Notes under the pieces: generated by a model
What the model was told of the DNA's origin: nothing
Database searches by the model: none
The model's input: only the letters and a program-made list of their open reading frames with translations
NCBI GenBank assembly: GCA_036401335.1
Contig: DASWVC010000334.1
Coordinates: 1-44,907, forward strand
DNA from: DASWVC01 sp036401335
GTDB lineage: Bacteria; Verrucomicrobiota; Verrucomicrobiia; Chthoniobacterales; JAFAMB01
Reading direction: 5' to 3'
Length of the DNA stretch: 44,907 nt
Shown: positions 1-6,045 of the stretch, piece after piece
How the letters are laid out: every line of letters begins with the position of its first letter
Position numbering within the stretch: the stretch's first letter is position 1
Made by a program: the position numbers and the translations under genes

Positions 1-125
1 GCCAGCATCGGTGTTGAACTGTCAACTCCAATAACCTGAGCCTGCGGCCAGCGTTGGACCAGGAGGGCTGTGCTGTTGCCCGTGCCGCAACCAACGCCTG
101 TTTTCCTTCGGGCAGTATCAACCAC
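1..125 (-). pseudogene. SAM-dependent methyltransferase fragment (Tam-like), runs off the left edge
   Basis: Reading leftward, the frame gives GVGCGTGNSTALLVQRW followed by PQAQVIGVDSSTPML. This is the glycine-rich SAM-binding motif I and the acidic motif II of class I methyltransferases, closest in feel to trans-aconitate 2-methyltransferase (Tam). The usual 30 or so residues before motif I are missing: the neighbouring thioesterase gene stops at 142, and the only start seen is a GTG at 123-125, nine codons before the motif. The gene is therefore either N-terminally truncated or already a remnant. The rest lies outside the window, so activity cannot be judged. The assignment to the methyltransferase fold is firm, the substrate is a guess. 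Confidence 0.5.
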
Positions 126-141
126 CCTCTCGCAACAGCCC

Positions 142-654
142 CTAGCCACCCTGGAACGTCGCTTTTTCTTCCACGCCCTCCCATAACCCCACCCGGACCC
201 GCAGCTTGGTTTTGGCATGCCGGCGAAGCGCTTTCTGCGCGCGGGGCCACGACTCGTTCGGGGCCAGTTGAGCCACGGCCACCACGTCGGCGCACATTGG
301 TTTCAGGTAATGCATCGTGCTCTTCTGGATGATCACCGATGCGTTCTCGTGCAGATCCTGCAATTTAAAAAACAGGAGAAGCCATCCTGCTAAGGTGACT
401 ATCGCTGCCGCGCTACCCCCGAAGAAAGCTCCTTGGTGGTTCCGGTTGGCCTCCAGCGGCGCCCACAACCGCAGGGTCTCGCCGTCATAAAAGACCGGTC
501 GCGCCTCGAAGACGGCTGACGCCGGGATGGCTTGCCGGAAATGGCGTTCTGCCGCCTGCAAACGGGCCTCCATGAGGCTGCCTGAAAGCTGTTCCGCAGA
601 TTCCTTCTGCGTCATGGCCACTTGCGGACGTAGCGGCCGGGCGTTGCTTTGCAC
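142..654 (-). CDS. YiiD C-terminal-type thioesterase-like (hotdog fold) protein
   Basis: The 170-residue protein matches the putative thioesterase domain found at the C-terminus of E. coli YiiD/FabY. Visible hallmarks are the NRNHQGAFFGGSAAAIVTLAGW block (about residues 70-91), in which N-x-N-x-x-G and the small-residue-rich helix form the hotdog core, and a later strand SVIIQKSTMHYLKP. Such domains are thought to act on acyl-CoA or acyl-ACP esters. The start given is a GTG, and an ATG at 615 (MTQKES) is an equally good choice. No clear ribosome site precedes either. It reads in the same direction as the secreted protein upstream (55 bases between them) and may share its transcript. Confidence 0.75.
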   Translation of the reverse strand: MQSNARPLRPQVAMTQKESAEQLSGSLMEARLQAAERHFRQAIPASAVFEARPVFYDGETLRLWAPLEANRNHQGAFFGGSAAAIVTLAGWLLLFFKLQDLHENASVIIQKSTMHYLKPMCADVVAVAQLAPNESWPRAQKALRRHAKTKLRVRVGLWEGVEEKATFQGG

Positions 655-709
655 CGCAAGTTCAGTCTTCTCATCAGCAGGTTTCGGACATCGTTGCCGG
701 AGTTCCCGG

Positions 710-1273
710 CTATCCGTTTGCGGGCGCCGGTTGGGTCAGGTCTTCGTACGAACTCACCAATGATTCAAAAGCGGCCCAGGCCGTTTTGAACGCTGCCGGG
801 TCGCGCGCAGACAGGGTGATGAAATGAATCGAGGATTTTCCTTGCACGTAAGCAACCGCTTCTTCGGTGCCCGATTGGATGCCGGTAATCTGGTACACCT
901 GGGCTTTGCTGGCATCCTGGGTGGTAATAACCCGGAGAAGGCGTGCTCGGGGAGTTGCCTCGCCATGCTGCCGCAGGTTTTGCAAGGTGTCCTGCACCTG
1001 ATCTTCTACCCGGCGTACACGGTTATCCAACGTCCGCACCTGGACGTAGCAAACCGCGGGGGAACTGTCCCACGAAGTATCGCGAGGGTAAAAGACCACC
1101 TTCAGCCCTTGCTCATGGGCGGCGCCGTCATCAAGGAACCAGCCACGGGGAGCTTTCAATTCAAAGGCGAACCCCGTGCCGCTTACCGTGGTAAATCCCT
1201 CCAGGATCTGTTCGGCGGGACTTGACCGACTGGAAAACGCAAGCAAAAGGATGAGCGCAGCCACCGTCCGCAT
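710..1273 (-). CDS. Secreted protein of unknown function
   Basis: The protein begins MRTVAALILLLAFSSRSSPA, a typical signal peptide with a likely cleavage after the SPA segment, and I chose this ATG for that reason although the frame stays open 32 codons further upstream. The mature part (about 165 residues) has alternating strands and helices with no catalytic motif that I recognise. It ends in a helix (FKTAWAAFESLVSSY) of the kind seen in PsbP/DUF-type lipid-binding or photosystem-like folds, which is only a resemblance. It probably acts in the periplasm. Upstream lies a 107-base gap to the divergent Rieske gene, so the promoters of both must be there. Confidence 0.65.
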   Translation of the reverse strand: MRTVAALILLLAFSSRSSPAEQILEGFTTVSGTGFAFELKAPRGWFLDDGAAHEQGLKVVFYPRDTSWDSSPAVCYVQVRTLDNRVRRVEDQVQDTLQNLRQHGEATPRARLLRVITTQDASKAQVYQITGIQSGTEEAVAYVQGKSSIHFITLSARDPAAFKTAWAAFESLVSSYEDLTQPAPANG

Positions 1274-1380
1274 ACGGACGTAATCGATCCCAAAGGCCTC
1301 TGACTCAAGTGCCGACGTGCAGTTCTTCCAGATTCCGTTCACCCTTGATTTCCAAGCTTGGATCGCCACACTCTCCGGGC

Positions 1381-1686
1381 ATGGGGTTGCGCCGAGTTTG
1401 TCACCAGTCCGAGCTTAGACCGGGAGGTGTGAAACGCCTCGATGATGTCGACGTTGCGGTCTTCAACGTAGACGGCGCCTTTCTGGCCATCAAAAACATC
1501 TGCACCCACGCGGATTTGCCGCTTTCAGAAGGTGAACTCGCCGGAGAAACCCTCATCTGCCCCTGGCACGGCGCTTGTTTCTCGTTAAGAACCGGGGAGG
1601 CGCTTACCTTGCCGGCCACCGAGCCCGTTGCAACGTTTCCCGTTGTCCTGCAGGGAGACGAGGTTTTTGTCGAGGTACCGGCCTGA
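1381..1686 (+). CDS. Rieske [2Fe-2S] ferredoxin
   Basis: A small 101-residue Rieske domain protein. The two cluster-binding motifs are visible as C-T-H (about residues 40-42) and C-P-W-H-G-A-C-F (about 61-68), which supply the two Cys and two His ligands. Length and layout match the stand-alone ferredoxin components of aromatic-ring dioxygenases or the small NirD-type proteins. The start MGLRRVCHQSEL matches the usual N-terminus of the family, and the open frame extends upstream to 1309. No oxygenase or reductase partner is seen nearby, so its electron donor and acceptor are unknown. Confidence 0.85.
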   Translation: MGLRRVCHQSELRPGGVKRLDDVDVAVFNVDGAFLAIKNICTHADLPLSEGELAGETLICPWHGACFSLRTGEALTLPATEPVATFPVVLQGDEVFVEVPA

Positions 1687-1721
1687 GCCCAGCAGCCGGC
1701 ATCCGGGTTGGAAAGCAGGGC

Positions 1722-2324
1722 CTAATTTTCTGTGCCGGGTCCGGTTGCTGCAGCCACCAGAAAGAGCCTCGGCGCGTCGGCTTCTGGCTGGGATCCCATC
1801 CACTCCGTTACCTCGACGCCATCCTTTTCGGCGAGAGCCGCCTTTACCGCTTGGTATTCCTCTTCGCCATCGAGCGATTTGCGGTAGGCAAGGATCGTGA
1901 TGCGTCCATGTGATTCGAGGTGGGTCACTGCCGCATCGAGGGCAACCAGGGTGGTCTCAGGACGCGTCGTGATGCGTCGATCGCCCCGGGGCAAAAAGCC
2001 AAGGCTGAACGTGCAGGCCGCGATTCGTCGTTCCGGGGCAAGGAAACGGCCCATCTCGGCGTGTGAGCTGAGCGTGAGTGTCACCCGGTCAAGCAGCCCG
2101 GCGAACCGGAGCATCTCGGTGGCGTTGGTGAGCGCGCCCTTTTGCACGTCAAACCCGAGCACGTGACCGGCAGGGCCAACCCGGTGCGCGAGAAAAAGTG
2201 TGTCGTAGCCGTTCCCGACGGTGGCGTCGACGGCGAACGCCCCATCCCGTAACACTCCCTCCAGCCATTCCGCCCCCTTGATGGTCAGGCGAACCGGCGT
2301 TTGTTCCATAGCGATACCCGGCAT
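1722..2324 (-). CDS. mnmM: MnmM-type (YtqB family) tRNA-modification methyltransferase
   Basis: A class I SAM methyltransferase of about 200 residues. Motif I is VDATVGNGYDTLFLA (about residues 32-46) and motif II GFDVQ. The block FSLGFLPRGD followed by TRPETT (about 109-125) is the signature of the YtqB/MnmM family, whose Bacillus and plant members add the methyl group to nm5(s2)U34 of tRNA to make mnm5(s2)U. An internal ATG at 2309 (MEQTPVRL) is a plausible alternative start. With either start the gene overlaps the end of the FAD oxidoreductase gene upstream, so the two are translationally coupled. That partner looks like the oxidase half of MnmC, which strengthens the role. The family call is strong, the exact reaction is inferred. 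Confidence 0.75.
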   Translation of the reverse strand: MPGIAMEQTPVRLTIKGAEWLEGVLRDGAFAVDATVGNGYDTLFLAHRVGPAGHVLGFDVQKGALTNATEMLRFAGLLDRVTLTLSSHAEMGRFLAPERRIAACTFSLGFLPRGDRRITTRPETTLVALDAAVTHLESHGRITILAYRKSLDGEEEYQAVKAALAEKDGVEVTEWMGSQPEADAPRLFLVAAATGPGTEN

Positions 2325-3352
2325 ACGTCGATGTGTGGGTGAATGTACTGGTTTTCTTCCAACTTGGCGATCAACTGTTTTGCGGCAAACGGAGCCTGCA
2401 AAGCGCCCTTTGAACCAAGGCCGTTGAGGATGGCCAGGCGGGGGTGGGCAGGGTGCACGCCGGTCACCGGCCGGTTATCGACGCGAATGATTGGACGCAC
2501 TCCGGCTCGCTGCCAAATGACGCGGCAGGGTTCGGTGTAGAACTGCCGCAACCCATGCTGGATCTGATCCCGCGCGCCATCGGTCGGTTGTTCGTTGAGG
2601 GCATCCCAGGAATACGTGGTTCCCGCCAGCACGCGGCCATTCAGGTTGCGGAACAGCCATTTACCACCTTGGAAAATGCGGTCGGAGACGAACGACGGAG
2701 CCTCGACTCCCAGGATTTCTCCTTTCGCCGGGTTGAGTTCGATGGCGTTGAACGCCGGGTTATCCGTCATCCGGTAGCCTTCGCAGAAGATCACGAACCG
2801 GCAGCGAACGTCCTGGTACCCGGCCCCGTTCTCATCCGCCCAAACGGCCGTGTGCTCAAAGTGCCCTTCGCGCAGGCATCCGCCGGCCCGAAGCAAGCGC
2901 TGAGTAGCGGCGAGGAAGGCGGGCACGTCCAGTTGGGCGGCCGTGGCGATAGAAAACGCGCCATGATCCGATCGCATCCCGGGCGGAAGCGGGTCGTCCG
3001 GTTGGCCAAGATGACGGCGGTACTCCGGGTCACCTCGGCGTTCTCTCCATAACCTGGCCTCTGCCTCGGACACGAGCATCCGCTGGACCACGCGTCGCGC
3101 AAAGAACCGGGCCCCGAGGAAACGCTCCAGGTCTGGGTAAGTGGAGTAGGCGTGGTTTAACAGGTCGTCTACCAACTGCGGGCGGGTCAGCCGTTTGCCG
3201 GTGATCGGGTTGATGATGCCAGCCGCCGCCAGCGAAGCCGCCGTGCGATGCCCGTCGTCGATGACCAGCACGCGCCGTTGCCTTTGCAGAAGCAGGCACG
3301 CCAGGAGCGACCCGGCCAGGCCCTGGCCCACGATCAGGTAATCAACGTCCAA
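2285..3352 (-). CDS. FAD-dependent oxidoreductase (DAO fold), MnmC oxidase-domain-like
   Basis: The 355-residue protein opens with the dinucleotide-binding motif DYLIVGQGLAGSLLACLLL and has a second FAD-contact segment near the end (ILNGLGSKGALQAPFAAKQL). The AAGIINPITGKRLTRP segment (about residues 44-59) is typical of a D-amino-acid-oxidase-fold subgroup that is common in Bacteroidota and related to the MnmC(o) domain. MnmC(o) removes the carboxymethyl group of cmnm5U34 in tRNA. Its 3' end overlaps the MnmM-type methyltransferase gene, the enzyme for the next step. The likely start is a TTG (MDVDYLIVG), since no ATG lies in frame close upstream. It could instead be a glycine or sarcosine oxidase-like enzyme. 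The fold is sure and the tRNA role is inference from fold and neighbourhood. Confidence 0.65.
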   Translation of the reverse strand: MDVDYLIVGQGLAGSLLACLLLQRQRRVLVIDDGHRTAASLAAAGIINPITGKRLTRPQLVDDLLNHAYSTYPDLERFLGARFFARRVVQRMLVSEAEARLWRERRGDPEYRRHLGQPDDPLPPGMRSDHGAFSIATAAQLDVPAFLAATQRLLRAGGCLREGHFEHTAVWADENGAGYQDVRCRFVIFCEGYRMTDNPAFNAIELNPAKGEILGVEAPSFVSDRIFQGGKWLFRNLNGRVLAGTTYSWDALNEQPTDGARDQIQHGLRQFYTEPCRVIWQRAGVRPIIRVDNRPVTGVHPAHPRLAILNGLGSKGALQAPFAAKQLIAKLEENQYIHPHIDVCRVSLWNKRRFA

Positions 3353-3398
3353 ACCAATGAGGCGAGGGAAAAAGGGCGGTTACAGGATTTTGCCATGC

Positions 3399-3863
3399 TT
3401 AATGATAGATGTCGTCCGGTACTTGGAATGCATTTCGGATCAAGCGCACCTCAGGCTTCGGTTGCACCACCACCTCGACCACATCGAAACGGTACAGCAC
3501 CTCAGGTGAATTCAACAAGCGAAGCCAAGCTCTCGCGCCCTTGATGATCCGGCGCTGTTTGGCCCACGTGACGGCAAACCGAGGAGCGCCGAAGGCATCG
3601 CTTGCACGGGTCTTCACCTCCACGAAAACGAGCGTGTTCGCTTTGCGATCGCGACAGACCAGATCGATTTCGCCGCCGAATTTGGACCGGAAATTCCGGT
3701 AAAGAATCCTGAACCCGTGCACGCGGCGCAGGTGGCGGGCGGCCAGTTTCTCGCCCCACCGGCCGAGGTCAAGGTGAGACCGGGTTCGGGTTCTTGGGAC
3801 AGAAAGACGGCAAAGTCTGCGCCACAGGCGCAAAAGAACGGCGGTGGATCGGGCAGGGTCCAT
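3399..3863 (-). CDS. yraN: YraN/UPF0102 family nuclease-fold protein
   Basis: A 154-residue protein with the whole UPF0102 signature: LGRWGEKLAARHL (about residues 32-44), NFRSKFGGEIDLVCRD (about 58-73) and LVFVEVKTR (about 78-86). The E-x-D and E-V-K residues are those of Holliday-junction-resolvase-like and restriction-enzyme-like folds. Family members lie next to rnhB in many bacteria, as here. Its exact job is unknown. The chosen ATG makes the first 95 bases overlap the end of rnhB, and the family usually starts close to the LGRWGE motif, so the real start may be further in. There is no later ATG before the motif, only a TTG. Confidence 0.85.
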   Translation of the reverse strand: MDPARSTAVLLRLWRRLCRLSVPRTRTRSHLDLGRWGEKLAARHLRRVHGFRILYRNFRSKFGGEIDLVCRDRKANTLVFVEVKTRASDAFGAPRFAVTWAKQRRIIKGARAWLRLLNSPEVLYRFDVVEVVVQPKPEVRLIRNAFQVPDDIYH

Positions 3864-4428
3864 GGCGGCGCAACGATTCGAAATGATCCCTGGTCAGGTA
3901 ACCTTTGTGGCGGTCAAAACCGTAGACCGGAAAGCGCTGGTGCCAGCCTTCCATGAGCCGGTCACGGGTGACCTTGGCGATCACGCTGGCGGCCGCGATG
4001 CTGAGGGACAACGCATCGCCTCCAACCAGCGCCGTTTGAGGGTAGGGCAGGGAGCGGACAAAAAGCCCATCGACCAGGACATGTTCCGGGTCTGCGGTGA
4101 GCGTTCCAAGCGCTCGCAGCATGGCGCGGTGCGCAGCCTGCAAGATGTTGATTTCATCGATCTCCGCCACCGACGCAAACCCCACGGCATGGTGAACGTT
4201 CGGGTTGGAGGTGAGCCGCGCAAAAAATTCTTCGCGAACGGCCGGGCTCAGCTGCTTTGAATCGGTGAGGCCTCGCAATCGAAACGTGACCGGCAGCACG
4301 ACCGCCGCGGCGATAACGGGTCCGGCAATCGGACCCCGGCCCACTTCGTCGACGCCAGCGATGCAACCACAGCCCGCTTTACGAAGCCGGTTTTCGTACC
4401 GCAAGCTGCAACGACGGGATCGGGGCAC
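3769..4428 (-). CDS. rnhB: Ribonuclease HII
   Basis: RNase HII cleaves the RNA strand of RNA-DNA hybrids and removes single ribonucleotides from DNA. The motif GVDEVGRGPIAGPV (about residues 24-37) holds the first two catalytic acids. The third is in VDG (about 114), and the fourth is in SIAAASVIAKVTRDRLM (about 134-150). YGFDRHKGY matches the conserved C-terminal part. Length (219) fits the family. The start is a GTG. The tail after the domain is proline-rich and lies in the overlap with yraN. In many genomes rplS, rnhB and yraN form one run. Here rnhB is cut off from rplS by a toxin-antitoxin pair and a GNAT remnant. Confidence 0.92.
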   Translation of the reverse strand: MPRSRRCSLRYENRLRKAGCGCIAGVDEVGRGPIAGPVIAAAVVLPVTFRLRGLTDSKQLSPAVREEFFARLTSNPNVHHAVGFASVAEIDEINILQAAHRAMLRALGTLTADPEHVLVDGLFVRSLPYPQTALVGGDALSLSIAAASVIAKVTRDRLMEGWHQRFPVYGFDRHKGYLTRDHFESLRRHGPCPIHRRSFAPVAQTLPSFCPKNPNPVSP

Positions 4429-4540
4429 CCCGCGACCCTGCCTGAAGCACCGTGATGAAGCAACTAAAAATTAAAGTGTTTTAGGTGTAATGCTCCCGCA
4501 AACGTCGGCGATGCCCGGTCAACACGACGGTGTGGGTTTC

Positions 4541-4570
4541 TTGACGTTTCATGGTTCATCATGATACACT
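4541..4570 (+). promoter_or_regulatory. Sigma-70-type promoter with overlapping palindrome (toxin-antitoxin)
   Basis: TTGACG at 4541-4546 and TACACT at 4565-4570 are separated by 18 bases, 24 bases before the antitoxin start codon. The perfect palindrome ATCATGAT (4559-4566) overlaps the -10 box, and TCATG/CATGA (4549-4553 and 4560-4564) forms a wider inverted repeat. Antitoxins with a ribbon-helix-helix fold commonly bind such sites to repress their own operon. The operator role is inference. Confidence 0.5.
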
Positions 4571-4594
4571 GCAAAGATTGAAAGCAGCATCGTC

Positions 4595-4816
4595 ATGGCC
4601 CGAGAAAAATTCGCAACGCAGGTCGATCCGAACATCCTTGCCGCCGTCCGCGCACTCGCGCGAAACGAAGGCCGCCAGCTTCAGGCGCTTGTCGATGAAG
4701 CGCTTGCCGATCTGGTCGAAAAGCACCGCAAGGCCCGGCCCCGTCCTCACGTCATGGGCGCGTATCTTGCCAGTCATGAAAAATTCGGCAGCCTCTACAA
4801 GAAGTTGGCTGAATGA
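4595..4816 (+). CDS. Ribbon-helix-helix-type antitoxin of a Doc-like pair
   Basis: A 73-residue protein directly before a Doc-type toxin, with a four-base ATGA overlap. The N-terminal half, FATQVDPNILAAVRALARNEG followed by RQLQALVDEALADLVEK, has the strand-helix-helix pattern of CopG/Arc-like DNA-binding proteins. The C-terminal helix (YLASHEKFGSLYKKLAE) should be the part that blocks the toxin. Classical Doc toxins pair with Phd antitoxins, so the partner here is of another fold. The ATG lies downstream of a good promoter that carries a palindrome, which fits autoregulation. The fold is read from pattern only. Confidence 0.75.
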   Translation: MAREKFATQVDPNILAAVRALARNEGRQLQALVDEALADLVEKHRKARPRPHVMGAYLASHEKFGSLYKKLAE

Positions 4817-5196
4817 CCGACCACCTCACGTTTGTCGAAGTGCTCGCCATCCATGACGACCAGATCGAGCGCTACGGCGGTTCTGGCGGCGTTCGCGATC
4901 CCGGCCTGCTCGAAGCCGCCCTTTTCCGGCCGCAGACCGGTTACTACGCCGACTTGATCGAGGAAGCGGCTGCCTTGTGGGAAAGCCTCGCGCAGAATCA
5001 CCCTTTCATTGACGGCAATAAAAGGGTCGGGTTCGCCGCAACTTATACCTTTCTCGCGATTAATGGCGCCCGTATCACGGCCGGCTCCGAAGCAACCTAC
5101 AGCTTCATCGCCGGGCTTTACGAGGCCAACGACTTTACTTTTCAGTGTATTGCCGCTTGGCTGCGGGCAAATGTTACGATGGATCGGCAGTCCTGA
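4813..5196 (+). CDS. doc: Doc-type (Fic fold) toxin
   Basis: The 127-residue protein has the Fic core HPFIDGNKRVGFAATYTFL (about residues 62-80). The K in GNKR instead of the second G of classical Fic (GNGR) is the Doc hallmark. Known Doc toxins phosphorylate elongation factor EF-Tu and so stop translation. The family opening VEVLAIHDDQIERYGGSGGVRDPGLLEAAL, with the G-G-x-R-D-x-G-x-L signature, is also intact. All key residues seem present, so the toxin should be active. It is read from the same transcript as the antitoxin (ATGA overlap). Confidence 0.92.
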   Translation: MTDHLTFVEVLAIHDDQIERYGGSGGVRDPGLLEAALFRPQTGYYADLIEEAAALWESLAQNHPFIDGNKRVGFAATYTFLAINGARITAGSEATYSFIAGLYEANDFTFQCIAAWLRANVTMDRQS

Positions 5197-5230
5197 TTGA
5201 TTGGTTCGCGCTCAGAGGGCTTCCCACGCC

Positions 5231-5582
5231 TCACGAGCCAAGCCGAACCGCCAGGCTCGTGGCGTGCGGCACGAAACCGATCCGGTACGCGACGGCCATC
5301 GAGGCCGTATTTGCTTCGAGCGTCCGGTATTGCGGCACCAAATGCCTGGACAGAACGGCGCTGGTCAGTGCGGCAACCGCAGCAGTCGCCTGGCCACAAC
5401 CGCGGAACCCAGGATGGGTGACGACGGACAGGTGCGCGACATAGTGGCCCCAGAGCTCATATCTTGCCAGCACCTGCGCCGTCTGGCGGTTTAAAGTTTC
5501 CGGTACAGCCGAGGTACTGCGCCCAACAGGCGTTTACCCGGTCGAGACAGCCAGGGTCCAACGGAGTCACGGCAGAAATCAT
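5231..5582 (-). pseudogene. GNAT acetyltransferase, internally deleted and frameshifted
   Basis: Two parts of one GNAT gene lie in different frames. Reading leftward from an ATG at 5580-5582, the first frame gives MISAVTPLDPGCLDRVNACW followed by AQYLGCTGNF and stops after about 36 codons. The second frame gives LSVVTHPGFRGCGQATAAVA, then RTLEANTASMAVAYRIGFVP, which is the acetyl-CoA-binding loop and the C-terminus of the same kind of enzyme. The middle of the domain is missing, so an internal deletion plus frame loss has destroyed it. A short stand-alone reading from a GTG at 5473 is possible but would lack half of the fold. Confidence 0.7.
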
Positions 5583-5611
5583 GCCGATTTGACTCCTGTA
5601 CCAAGCTACCT

Positions 5612-5959
5612 TTAGGCGGCTTTTTCTTTTACGGTCATTGCCTGCTTGCCTTTGCGGCCCCGCAGGTAATTCAGCTTGGCCCGGCGAACACTGCCCTGGC
5701 GTTCCACTTCGATTTTGGCGATGCGCGGCGAATGCAGGGGGAAAACGCGCTCTACCCCTTCTCCGTAAGAAATGCGCCGCACGGTAAAGGATTCGTTCAA
5801 ACCGGTGCTTCGTCGTCCGATGACGATGCCGGTAAAGATCTGGATTCTTTCCTTATCGCCTTCCACCACCCGGGTGTGCACCCTGATGGTATCACCCACT
5901 TTGAAGGGAGTAATGTCAGGCTTAAGTTGTTCACTTTCGATCTTACCGATAATGTGCAT
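5612..5959 (-). CDS. rplS: 50S ribosomal protein L19
   Basis: L19 sits at the interface of the 30S and 50S subunits. Visible family blocks are FKVGDTIRVHTRVVEGDKERIQ (start region), FTGIVIGRRSTGLNESFTVRR and GVERVFPLHSPRIAKIEVER, followed by RRAKLNYLRGRKGK. The start MHIIGKIE at 5959 was chosen because it has a strong ribosome site (GGGAGG, eight bases upstream) and the usual family length (about 115 residues). An open frame extends further upstream to 6022. In most genomes the gene follows trmD and precedes rnhB. Here a GNAT remnant and a toxin-antitoxin pair follow. Confidence 0.95.
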   Translation of the reverse strand: MHIIGKIESEQLKPDITPFKVGDTIRVHTRVVEGDKERIQIFTGIVIGRRSTGLNESFTVRRISYGEGVERVFPLHSPRIAKIEVERQGSVRRAKLNYLRGRKGKQAMTVKEKAA

Positions 5960-6045
5960 GGCAACCTCCCAGGATTCGCGGGGAGGACTTAGGTAGCCCA
6001 GCCAAGTCAAATTGCAAAGCAAAAAGATCCCGGCAAGATCAAACC

